A DNA stretch of 10,555 bases from CAYHPY01 sp964358485. GTDB lineage: Bacteria; Elusimicrobiota; Elusimicrobia; UBA1565; UBA9628. Made by a program: the position numbers and the translations under genes. Position 1 is the first letter of the stretch. Each line of letters begins with the position of its first letter. A model generated the notes under the pieces. That model made no database searches. It saw only the letters and a list, made by a program, of their open reading frames with translations, and was not told the origin of the DNA. Below are positions 1 to 6,498 of the stretch, one piece after another. Where the stretch lies: the NCBI GenBank assembly GCA_964358485.1, contig CAYHPY010000121.1, forward strand, positions 1 to 10,555, read 5' to 3'.

Positions 1-1553
1 ATGCGCTCGGCGGCCTTGTGTTCACGGCTGATATAGCAGGCGTAAGCCTGCCGGATATTGTTTTGTTCCGTTGCTTTACTTCTTTTCCACGGCTTTAATT
101 CATCATCCGTCCAGGCAGCCGTTCCGTTCGTTAAAATTTCTTTGTACCGTTGAAACCTCTCGTAGTGGCGGTCATTAATCAATCCCAATTCTCGGCCCGT
201 TTCCAAAAGCCGAAGATCACAATTATCCGCCCTCAAGGTGAGGCGAAACTCCGCCCGCGCCGTAAACATCCGATAAGGCTCATCGACCCCCTTGGTGACC
301 AAATCGTCGATGAGCACGCCGATATAGGCTTGGTCGCGGCCCAGGATCAGCGGCGGGCGGCCCAGGCCCGCCAAGGCGGCGTTGACTCCGGCCACGAAAC
401 CCTGGGCGGCGGCCTCTTCATAGCCCGTCGTGCCGTTGATCTGTCCGGCCAGGTAGAGGCCGGGCACGAGCTTGCTCTCCAAGGTGGGCTTGAGCTGGGT
501 CGGGGCGCAGAAATCGTATTCCACGGCGTAGCCGGGACGCATGAGCTCGGCGCGTTCCAGGCCCGGGACGGTCCGCGCCAGCGCCCATTGGGCGTCCTCG
601 GGGAGGCTGGTGGAGAGGCCGTTGACGTAGACCTCGCGGGTGTGAAAGCCCTCCGGCTCCAGGAAAATCTGGTGCCGGGGCTTGTCCGGGAACTTGACGA
701 CCTTGTCCTCCACCGACGGACAGTAGCGGGGGCCGAGGGATTTGATCTTGCCGGAGTAGAGCGGGGAGCGGTCCAGGTTGTCCCGGATGACCCGGTGGGT
801 GCGCTCGTTGGTGTAGGTGATGTGGCAGTCCAGCATCCGGTTTTCGATGCGCTCGGTGAAGTGCGAGAGGGGCGTGGGCGGGTCGTCGGAGGGCTGGGGC
901 TCGCAGCGGGAATAGTCGATGGAGCGCGCGTTGATGCGCATGGGCGTGCCGGTTTTCATCCGGCCCACCGTTAGTCCCAGTTCCCGCAGGCCGGTGGACA
1001 GTTGGAGCGCCGGGGGGTCCCCGGCGCGGCCGGCGGGAAAGGTTTGCAGGCCGACATGGGCCAGGCCGTTGAGGAAGGTTCCGGTGGTCAGCACCACGGC
1101 GTCGGCCTGGTAGCGAAAGCCCCGTTTGGACAGCACGCCCTTCAAGGCGCTGCCCTCGATCCACAGCCCGGCGGCCTCGTCCTGCCTCAGGTCCAGGTTT
1201 TCCTGGGACTCCAGGGTTTCCTTGATTCCGAACTGATAAAGTTTTTTGTCGCATTGCAGGCGCGGGGAGCGCACCGCGGGGCCGCGGCTGGCGTTGAGTT
1301 CCTTGACGTGGAGGGCGGAGCGGTCCGCCGCCTTGGCCATCTCCCCGCCGAGGGCGTCGAGCTCCCGGACCAGTTGCCCCTTGCCCACGCCGCCGATGGA
1401 GGGGTTGCAGGACATGGCCCCCACGGTGTCGAGGTTCTGGGTGAGCATGAGGGTGCGCCGCCCCATCCGGGCGGCGGCCAGGGCGGCTTCCACCCCGGAG
1501 TGGCCGCCTCCGACGACGATGACCTGCCAGCGCCCTTCCCCGGGGAGGCTCAT
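1..1553 (-). CDS. mnmG: MnmG (GidA), tRNA uridine-5-carboxymethylaminomethyl modification enzyme, C-terminus cut by window edge
   Basis: FAD-dependent partner of MnmE. The MnmE-MnmG complex installs the (carboxymethyl)aminomethyl group on C5 of wobble U34 in certain tRNAs, in the cytoplasm. Translation from ATG at 1553 gives 517 codons without a stop before the edge. Visible are the N-terminal dinucleotide-binding motif GGGHSG (residues 15-20), MSCNPSIGG with the conserved Cys49, RYCPS with the second conserved Cys278 (E. coli C47 and C277), GRAGDPP, QIFLEPEG, GQINGTTGYEEAAAQG and EPYRMFTARAEFRL. The start forms an ATGA overlap with the stop of the upstream membrane-protein gene, so translation is probably coupled. 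After about residue 470 the sequence is odd: roughly 45 residues of the usual helical region seem missing before the YACYISR segment, and G+C drops to about 45% at 61-240. Family assignment is certain; the C-terminal end is not seen. Confidence 0.97.
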   Translation of the reverse strand, partial: MSLPGEGRWQVIVVGGGHSGVEAALAAARMGRRTLMLTQNLDTVGAMSCNPSIGGVGKGQLVRELDALGGEMAKAADRSALHVKELNASRGPAVRSPRLQCDKKLYQFGIKETLESQENLDLRQDEAAGLWIEGSALKGVLSKRGFRYQADAVVLTTGTFLNGLAHVGLQTFPAGRAGDPPALQLSTGLRELGLTVGRMKTGTPMRINARSIDYSRCEPQPSDDPPTPLSHFTERIENRMLDCHITYTNERTHRVIRDNLDRSPLYSGKIKSLGPRYCPSVEDKVVKFPDKPRHQIFLEPEGFHTREVYVNGLSTSLPEDAQWALARTVPGLERAELMRPGYAVEYDFCAPTQLKPTLESKLVPGLYLAGQINGTTGYEEAAAQGFVAGVNAALAGLGRPPLILGRDQAYIGVLIDDLVTKGVDEPYRMFTARAEFRLTLRADNCDLRLLETGRELGLINDRHYERFQRYKEILTNGTAAWTDDELKPWKRSKATEQNNIRQAYACYISREHKAAER

Positions 1554-2344
1554 CCGTAGAACACCGCTTTGAGGATCGAGGACGGCAGGCCCAGAAAATG
1601 CAGGAGAAAGCTCAGTCCCACCAAATGGAAGAGCGAAAATAGCACCGCCAAAAAGGCCCGGGAGAGGCGCAGGCCGGAGAGTTCCCGGATGCCCAGCGCC
1701 CCGTTGCGCAGCATCCACAGGCCGCCCGCGATTTGGGCGGCCATGAAGGCCTCCCGCCAGCGCCCGGCCAGGCAGACGGTCATCGGCAGGAGGATGACCA
1801 ACCCCAGGGCGTTGAGGGCCACCATGAACAGCGCCATGGGAAACCATTCTTCCCGTGTGATCCCCCGGAGCAGGGGCCGCAGGGGATAGAGCCAGGCCGC
1901 GGTCCCGAGGGCCAGGCCGAACCAGGGGAAAAATTTCAGGTTGGAGTAGAGCAGGATCAGCAGGCCGGGGACCGCCGCCCAGGCCGCGGCTGCGAGCATG
2001 CGGGGGCCCAGCCGCCCGTCCTTGAACCAGCGCAAAAGGCCCAGGAGCAGGACGATCCAGGACGCGTCCAGGGGCGGGTGCCAGAGGTTGACCCGGAACC
2101 AGAATAGAAAATCCTGGATTTCCTGGGGGGGCGCCGCGGTGGAGTCCGGGAAATTGTACGGCTTGGCGGCGAAAAAAACGGTCGAGGCCAGGAGGAAGGC
2201 GGCGTAGAGCCAAAGGCCCGGGGCCAAATTGCGCTCGTCGCGCGCGGCTTGGCCGGCCTTTTGCGGATCGGCGACCATGACCCAGCCCAAGGACCAAATC
2301 CCCAGGGCCTTGGAGGCGCCGCGGCCGACGGGGCTCTTACCCAT
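1550..2344 (-). CDS. Uncharacterised multi-pass membrane protein
   Basis: I do not recognise this family with confidence. The predicted protein is 264 residues with about six hydrophobic segments: GLWLYAAFLLASTVFF, SWIVLLLGLL, LAAAAWAAVPGLLILLY, FFPWFGLALGTAAWLYPL, FPMALFMVALNALGLVILL and RAFLAVLFSLFHLVGLSFLL. The pattern, with a polar N-terminus and a long loop after the first segment, loosely resembles Yip1-type membrane proteins, but I see no diagnostic motif. The chosen ATG at 2344 overlaps the stop of the MFS gene by 8 nt. An in-frame ATG at 2278 is an alternative that would remove 22 polar residues. The stop TGA overlaps the mnmG ATG (ATGA). Position in the operon suggests co-expression with the transporter and mnmG, but gives no direct function. 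Confidence 0.8.
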   Translation of the reverse strand: MGKSPVGRGASKALGIWSLGWVMVADPQKAGQAARDERNLAPGLWLYAAFLLASTVFFAAKPYNFPDSTAAPPQEIQDFLFWFRVNLWHPPLDASWIVLLLGLLRWFKDGRLGPRMLAAAAWAAVPGLLILLYSNLKFFPWFGLALGTAAWLYPLRPLLRGITREEWFPMALFMVALNALGLVILLPMTVCLAGRWREAFMAAQIAGGLWMLRNGALGIRELSGLRLSRAFLAVLFSLFHLVGLSFLLHFLGLPSSILKAVFYG

Positions 2345-3587
2345 GGGTGGCCTGGGCGTAATCCCGGTCGTAACGCGACAGCCCGGACAGGCAGAGCAGC
2401 CCGGCAAATCCCAGCCCGACGAGGGAATAGAGCAGCGCCACCTTGAGCCCGACGCGATCGCTGACCGCGCCGATCAAGGTCGGGGAGATCGCGTCGCCCA
2501 GGGCGTGGATGATGAAGATGTTGGCCGCGAAGGCCATCGAGCGGTTCCCGATCCGGGTCACCGAGGCGATGATGGCGTTGAGCGGGCCCATGTTGAGGAA
2601 AATGAAGCACTCGGCGAGAAACAAGGCCGCGATGGAAACGGTTTGATTTCCGGTGAGCAGGGCCGAGGCGGCCAAGGGCAGGCCGATGAGCATCCCGAGG
2701 CCGGAGACCAGGAAATAGGCGCGGCTGTTGAATTTCAGGATCCAATCGGAGATCCAGCCCCCGGCCAGGCTGCCCAGGATTCCGGAAAGGACCGTGATCC
2801 CTCCGAACAGGCTTCCCGCTTTTCCGAGGCTCATGCCCCATTCCCGGACGTAGTAGGTCGGCATCCAGACCGCCAGCCCGCCCAGCGAAAAGGTCATGGC
2901 CGCCCCGGCGAGCGTCACCAAGGTAAAGCTTGGAATTTTGAAGAGCGAGAAATAATCCGAGAGCGGGGGATTTTCCCGGGCGGTCCGGGCGCCGGACTTG
3001 GGATCCTTGAGGCGCCAGGCGAAGAAGGCCAGGATCAGGCCGGGAATGCCCACGATCCAAAACGCCGGGCGCCAGCCCAGGCGTTCTCCGATCTCCCCCC
3101 CCAGCACGAAACCCAGCGCCGAGCCCACCGGAATGGCCATCGAGAATAGGCCCAGGACCCGGCCCCGGCGTTCGGGAGGAAAGTGCTCCTCCACGAAGGA
3201 CGGGGAGATGGCCCCGTAGCAGGATTCTCCGATGCCGACGGTGGCCCGCGCCAGGAACAGCTGCCAGTAGGATCGCGCCAGTCCCGAGGCGGCCGTGGCC
3301 AGGCTCCAGAGGAAAATGCCGGCCGCGATCCACGGGGGCCGTCCGCCCCGGTCGGCCAGCCAGCCCACGGGCAGGGCCGCGATCATGTAGATCACCATGA
3401 AGGCGGAGGCCAGGCCGCCCGCCTGCGTGTCGGAGATCCCGAGTTCCTTCTGGATCGGGGCCAGCAGGGAGGCCAGCACGTAGCGGTCCAGGTAATTGAC
3501 CAGGTTGATGGTCAAAAGAAGCCCAAGGACGAACCGGGGGTCGGAGGAGCCGGAGGGCGCGGTGGCCGGGACTTGCGTCTTGGTCAA
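2337..3587 (-). CDS. MFS transporter, Spinster-like
   Basis: Integral inner-membrane transporter of the major facilitator superfamily, about 416 residues with roughly 12 hydrophobic segments. Substrate unknown. TM1 carries NYLDRYVLASLL. The loop between TM2 and TM3 has the MFS signature GWLADRGGRPPW, and ARATVGIGESCYGAISPSF follows in TM4. The repeat of the signature in the second half is the weaker GGWISDWILKF. The combination NYLDRY plus GIGE resembles the Spinster group, which is inference from motif memory. The likely start is TTG at 3587, whose TTGA overlaps the stop of the preceding small gene. No in-frame ATG lies close by, and extending to 3671 adds an arginine-rich stretch that is the neighbour's shadow. 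The stop overlaps the next gene by 8 nt. The gene sits between mnmE and mnmG, where a transporter is unusual. Confidence 0.92.
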   Translation of the reverse strand: MTKTQVPATAPSGSSDPRFVLGLLLTINLVNYLDRYVLASLLAPIQKELGISDTQAGGLASAFMVIYMIAALPVGWLADRGGRPPWIAAGIFLWSLATAASGLARSYWQLFLARATVGIGESCYGAISPSFVEEHFPPERRGRVLGLFSMAIPVGSALGFVLGGEIGERLGWRPAFWIVGIPGLILAFFAWRLKDPKSGARTARENPPLSDYFSLFKIPSFTLVTLAGAAMTFSLGGLAVWMPTYYVREWGMSLGKAGSLFGGITVLSGILGSLAGGWISDWILKFNSRAYFLVSGLGMLIGLPLAASALLTGNQTVSIAALFLAECFIFLNMGPLNAIIASVTRIGNRSMAFAANIFIIHALGDAISPTLIGAVSDRVGLKVALLYSLVGLGFAGLLCLSGLSRYDRDYAQATHG

Positions 3588-4003
3588 AGTTTGTAAACCG
3601 CGTCGCCGATTCGGGAGCGGTCGGCGACCCGGATCCCAACGCCCTCTCCGGCGGAGGCGCTCTGCACGCATTGGTGGGAGACTTGGAGGCTTTCCACCTT
3701 TTGGGTGAGGTCGGTCGTGTGCCCCTTGATGCGGATGGTGTCTCCCAGGGCCAGCGGGGCCTCCAGGGTGAGGGTCACGACGCCGAGTTTGGCGTAGTAA
3801 TCCAGGATCTTGCCGAGAAAAACGGCGCCGACGATCTGCTGTTCGGGGGTGATCTTGGAAATCGGGGTGGAAATTTTTTTCAGGGAGGGCGCGGCGGCGC
3901 GCTTGGCGGCCGGCTTGCGCCGAGGGGCGGGCTTGCGCCGCGGGGCCGTCTTGCGGCTCTTGGCGGGTTTGCCTGAGGGGGCGGCTTTCTTGGTTTTTTT
4001 CAT
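3584..4003 (-). CDS. Small EF-Tu-domain-2-like protein with a lysine/arginine/alanine/proline-rich N-terminal tail
   Basis: A 139-residue protein in two parts. Residues 1-45 form a strongly basic, low-complexity tail (KKTKKAAPSGKPAKSRK, then APRRKP twice in tandem) of the kind seen in histone-H1-like or nucleic-acid-binding tails. Residues 53-139 match the small 'translation elongation factor-like' beta-barrel family: VGAVFLGKILDYYAKLGVV, LALGDTIRIKGHTTDLTQ, VESLQVSHQ, and a closing GVGIRVADRSRIGDAVYKL. This fold is related to domain 2 of EF-Tu/IF2 and to the C-terminal domain of U32 peptidase-like enzymes. Precise function is unknown; binding to RNA, ribosome or tRNA is inference from fold and tail. 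The ATG at 4003 is preceded at 7 nt by a perfect AGGAGG that overlaps the mnmE stop codon. The stop overlaps the TTG of the MFS gene. The extra tail is not part of the minimal family as I know it. Confidence 0.85.
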   Translation of the reverse strand: MKKTKKAAPSGKPAKSRKTAPRRKPAPRRKPAAKRAAAPSLKKISTPISKITPEQQIVGAVFLGKILDYYAKLGVVTLTLEAPLALGDTIRIKGHTTDLTQKVESLQVSHQCVQSASAGEGVGIRVADRSRIGDAVYKL

Positions 4004-4010
4004 TGGTCAG

Positions 4011-4016
4011 CCTCCT
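4011..4016 (-). promoter_or_regulatory. Strong Shine-Dalgarno for the EF-Tu-domain-2-like gene
   Basis: AGGAGG lies 7 nt upstream of ATG 4003 on the minus strand and shares bases with the TAG stop of mnmE. It is the strongest ribosome binding site I see in the window, fixes this gene's start, and suggests higher translation than its neighbours. Confidence 0.85.
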
Positions 4017-5397
4017 ACTTGCCGATGCAGAACCGGGAAAAAATCTCGTGAAGGACCTGCTCCGGAGTCCCCTCGCCCACGATATCGCCCAGGCGCCGGA
4101 AGCCGTCCCTCAGGCCGGAGGCCGTCCGGTCCTCCCAAGGGAGGGCGGGGTCGAGGGTTCCCGCCGCGGCGCCTTCGGCCTCCGCCAGAGCCTGGGCCGC
4201 CCCGAGCAGGGCCTCGGCCTGCCTTTGGGAGGCCACCAGGATCGGCTCCGCCTTGGATTTCTCCAGGGCCAGGCCGCGGCTGATCTCGCCGTGCAGACGG
4301 TCCAGGCCCGAACCCGTCAGGGCCGAGACGGACAGGGGCCCATTTTCCCACGGGGCATCCTCGGGGCGCGGGGGCGGCAGGTCGCATTTGTTCAGGACGC
4401 GGAGCAGGGGCGTGCCCAGGCGCGCGGCCGTTTCGGCGATCCGGGCGTGGACCTCCTCGTCCTCCGGACCCGGCGTTTTCGACCGGTCGACGACGAGGAT
4501 GGCGAGGTCGGCGCCCTCCAGGGCGCGCAGGCTGCGCTGCATCCCGGCCTTTTCGGCGGGACCCTCGGGCGCGTCTCCCAGGCCGGCCGTGTCGATGAGC
4601 AGGGCCGGAGCCCCGCCCACTTCCCACGGCTCCTCCAGGGTGTCCCGGGTCGTGCCGGGCGTGGGGCAGACGATGGCGCGGTCGCGGCCCAGCAGGGCGT
4701 TGAGCAGGCTGGACTTTCCCGCGTTGGGGCGTCCGACGATGGCCAGGCGCGCGCCGTCGTGGAGGAGGCGGCCGTCCCGGTGGGTGTCGGCCAGGCGCCG
4801 GGCCGCCCGGGAAATCTCCCCGCAAACCTTCGCGGCCGTTTCGCGGGACAGCGGGGGCAGGTCTTCCTCGGGATGGTCCAGCCCCGCCTCGAGCCGGACC
4901 AGGAGTTCCAGCAGGGGGCGGCGCAGGCGCGCGATCTCGTCCGAGAGGCCTCCCCGCAATTGGCGCAGGGCCCGGCGGCGGGCCTCGTCGGTCCGAGCTC
5001 GGATGAGATCTCCGACCGCCTCGGCCTGGGAAAGGTCCAGGCGCCCATTGAGAAACCCCCGTTGGGTGAATTCTCCGGGAGCCGCGGGACGGGCGCCCGC
5101 CGCGAAGGCGGCCGCCAGCAGGCGGCGCAGGATCAGCGGCGAGCCGTGCGCCGTGATTTCAAGAAGATCCTCCCCGGTGGCCGTCGACGGGCCGGGAAAA
5201 TAAACCGCCACGACCTCGTCGAGGACTTCGCCGTCGGCCAGGGCTTCGGCGACCAGCGCCTTGCGGGGAAGCCAGCCTTCCGCGGACTTGAGCCGGAGTA
5301 GCTTTTCCGCCGCCGCGCGCGCGCCGTCCCCGCTGAGCCGGAGCACCCCCAAAGCGGAGGCCCCCGGCGGGGTGGCGAGCGCGGCGATGAGCTCCAT
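4015..5397 (-). CDS. mnmE: MnmE (TrmE), tRNA modification GTPase
   Basis: K+-dependent GTPase that works with MnmG on C5 of wobble uridine in tRNA. The protein has 460 residues, close to the family's usual ~455. The N-terminal tetrahydrofolate-binding domain begins ELIAALATPPG, with EFTQRGFLNGRLDLSQAEAV at residues 109-128. The G domain shows G1 GRPNAGKSS (222-230), switch I TPGTTRD (246-252), G3 DTAGLGD (269-275), G4 NKCD (336-339) and a G5-like SAL near 358. The C-terminal FCIGK (456-460), with the catalytic-site cysteine, is intact. The glutamate following switch II (near residue 282, E. coli E282) is kept, although the usual GLRE reads GLGD. The ATG at 5397 overlaps the jag TAA as TAATG and has no good Shine-Dalgarno, so translation is probably coupled. 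A longer in-frame extension upstream is only the shadow of jag. Confidence 0.98.
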   Translation of the reverse strand: MELIAALATPPGASALGVLRLSGDGARAAAEKLLRLKSAEGWLPRKALVAEALADGEVLDEVVAVYFPGPSTATGEDLLEITAHGSPLILRRLLAAAFAAGARPAAPGEFTQRGFLNGRLDLSQAEAVGDLIRARTDEARRRALRQLRGGLSDEIARLRRPLLELLVRLEAGLDHPEEDLPPLSRETAAKVCGEISRAARRLADTHRDGRLLHDGARLAIVGRPNAGKSSLLNALLGRDRAIVCPTPGTTRDTLEEPWEVGGAPALLIDTAGLGDAPEGPAEKAGMQRSLRALEGADLAILVVDRSKTPGPEDEEVHARIAETAARLGTPLLRVLNKCDLPPPRPEDAPWENGPLSVSALTGSGLDRLHGEISRGLALEKSKAEPILVASQRQAEALLGAAQALAEAEGAAAGTLDPALPWEDRTASGLRDGFRRLGDIVGEGTPEQVLHEIFSRFCIGK

Positions 5398-6074
5398 TAT
5401 TTTTTCGGGCGGATGACGATCTTGCGCCAGGAGCCTTCGCCCTCGGAGGCGGTCATGACGTCGGGCTCGGCGGCCAAGCTGCGATGGACCAAGCGGCGCA
5501 TCGCGGGGTCCATCGGCTCCAGCCGGAAAGGTTTGCCGGTGCTTCGAACCTGCTCGATGCCCAGGCGCGCCGCGTCCAGGATCACTTTTTCCCGGCGCTC
5601 CCAATAGCCCGCGCTCTCCACCCAGACCGCGACGGGGTTTTCCAGCCGGCGGGTGAGCAGGAGGGTCACCAGAAACTGCAGGGATTCCAGGGTCCGCCCC
5701 TCGCGGCCGATCAGCCGGGAGGAATCGGCGGTCTCGACGGTGGCCTTCACCCGTTCCAATTGGGGATCCCAATCGGCCCGGATTTGGGCGTCGGTGAATT
5801 TCATCAAGGGCAGGAGTTCGTTGAGGGCCGCGATCGCGGCGTTCTTGGCGGCCTCGGCCTGCTCCGGGGTCAAGGGCGCGGCCGGCTCCATCCGCCGGGG
5901 GCGCTCCTCGGGACGGGGGGCGGGGCGCTCCTCGGGACGGGTGGCGGGTCGCTCCGCCCGGGCCGGTTGTTCCCGCCGCGCGGGCGGGGGCCGCGGCGCC
6001 TGGGGGGGTTGGGGGGGTGGGGGGGCCGAGGACGATGGGGAGTCGGGGGTCCGCTCCTTGCGGCCTCCCCACAC
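5397..6074 (-). CDS. jag: Jag/KhpB RNA-binding protein, C-terminal part (KH and R3H domains), in -1 frame to its N-terminal part
   Basis: This frame encodes the C-terminal two domains of Jag (KhpB/EloR), a cytoplasmic RNA-binding protein typically encoded just after yidC. A KH-type domain carries LIGREGRTLESLQFL (GxxG loop R-E). The R3H segment is PMDPAMRRLVHRSLAAEP followed by EGEGSWRKIVI, the usual ending of the family. Upstream of the KH domain the frame reads a Pro/Arg/Glu-rich linker with the direct repeat RPEERPAP/RPEERP. The boundary given is the first GTG in this frame (6074). It is almost certainly not a true start, because the Jag_N domain lies upstream in the other frame and this frame stays open to a TGA at 6237-6239. 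The stop TAA shares one base with the mnmE ATG. The KH/R3H assignment is firm. Confidence 0.9.
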   Translation of the reverse strand: MWGGRKERTPDSPSSSAPPPPQPPQAPRPPPARREQPARAERPATRPEERPAPRPEERPRRMEPAAPLTPEQAEAAKNAAIAALNELLPLMKFTDAQIRADWDPQLERVKATVETADSSRLIGREGRTLESLQFLVTLLLTRRLENPVAVWVESAGYWERREKVILDAARLGIEQVRSTGKPFRLEPMDPAMRRLVHRSLAAEPDVMTASEGEGSWRKIVIRPKK

Positions 6075-6469
6075 TCCCGCGCGGGAACCGCGGATGGGGC
6101 GCTGGCTACGGCCGGAGGTCCTCCGGGGGCGGAATGAGAGGATTCGGGCGCCCGCGGGGCGGAGGCCGGGGTCCTCGGGTTCGAGGGGGCGGGCCTCAGC
6201 GACTGGGTCACGGGCCGGGGGGCGGCGTTGCCGGCCTCATTTTTGCGCGCTCCGGGCGCGGGGCGGGCGGGGGCGGGGCCCTGCCCCTCGGGGGACCAAT
6301 GCTTCTCGGTGATTTTCACCCGGGACGGGCGGGCGCCCCAGCCTAGGATGCCGGCGGCGCCTTCGTCCAAAACCTGAACCTCGACTTGGTCCCGGCGCAG
6401 TCCGGCTTTTCGCAGGGCGTTCTCGACCGCCTCTCCGACGGTTTTTCCTTCGCTCTCGATCTCAGCCAT
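5870..6469 (-). CDS. jag: Jag/KhpB, N-terminal Jag_N domain and linker; frame ends by apparent frameshift
   Basis: ATG at 6469 is preceded by AAGGAG at 6 nt. The first ~56 residues are a clear Jag_N domain: MAEIESEGKTVGEAVENAL, then VQVLDEGAAGILGWGARPSRVKITEK. After that the frame runs through a Pro/Ala/Arg linker and drifts into meaningless P/R-rich sequence to a stop at 5870, while the KH-R3H part continues one frame away. Restoring one missing base anywhere between 6236 and about 6000 would join them into one protein of about 350 residues. Third-position G+C favours this frame upstream of about 6160 and the other frame downstream. Three G7 tracts at 6002-6025 are the obvious indel-prone sites. 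Whether the break is an assembly error, a real mutation or recoding cannot be told here. It is the fifth gene of the operon, 29 nt after yidC. Confidence 0.85.
   Translation of the reverse strand: MAEIESEGKTVGEAVENALRKAGLRRDQVEVQVLDEGAAGILGWGARPSRVKITEKHWSPEGQGPAPARPAPGARKNEAGNAAPRPVTQSLRPAPSNPRTPASAPRAPESSHSAPGGPPAVASAPSAVPARECGEAARSGPPTPHRPRPPHPPNPPRRRGPRPRGGNNRPGRSDPPPVPRSAPPPVPRSAPGGWSRPRP
5898..5939 (-). repeat. Short tandem repeat in the jag linker, 24-nt period
   Basis: An 18-bp sequence occurs twice, at 5898-5915 and 5922-5939, in phase with the reading frame, and encodes RPEERP twice. It is a low-complexity linker repeat just upstream of the KH domain. Confidence 0.8.
6002..6025 (+). 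repeat. Three consecutive G7 runs (C7 in the jag coding strand)
   Basis: Runs of seven G at 6002-6008, 6011-6017 and 6019-6025 are separated only by TT and T. They lie in the jag linker and are the most indel-prone sequence in the window. The plus strand (the jag template strand) could also fold into a G-quadruplex. Confidence 0.85.
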
Positions 6470-6475
6470 GACAAT

Positions 6476-6481
6476 CTCCTT
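6476..6481 (-). promoter_or_regulatory. Shine-Dalgarno for jag
   Basis: AAGGAG on the minus strand, 6 nt before ATG 6469. It decides the start of Jag at the conserved MAEIESEGKTV rather than at the upstream in-frame codon near 6631. Confidence 0.8.
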
Positions 6482-6498
6482 GGTGTCGCCCGCGGGGG

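Noticed and set aside
2229..3149. 306-residue plus-strand frame opposite the MFS gene
   Set aside because: Gly/Gln/Glu/Arg-rich shadow with no recognisable domain.
3900..3970. Short repeats suggestive of a CRISPR or regulatory array
   Set aside because: They are an in-frame coding repeat for the APRRKP tail, with no spacers.
4003..5301. 432-residue open frame on the plus strand opposite mnmE
   Set aside because: High G+C makes stops rare in shadow frames. The translation is low-complexity Gly/Gln/Arg/Ala without motifs, and mnmE on the other strand is unmistakable.
4015..6072. Single 685-residue frame as a Jag-linker/MnmE fusion
   Set aside because: Upstream of 5397 it reads jag DNA in the wrong frame. 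MnmE's conserved N-terminus begins right at ATG 5397, and the real jag frame stops there.
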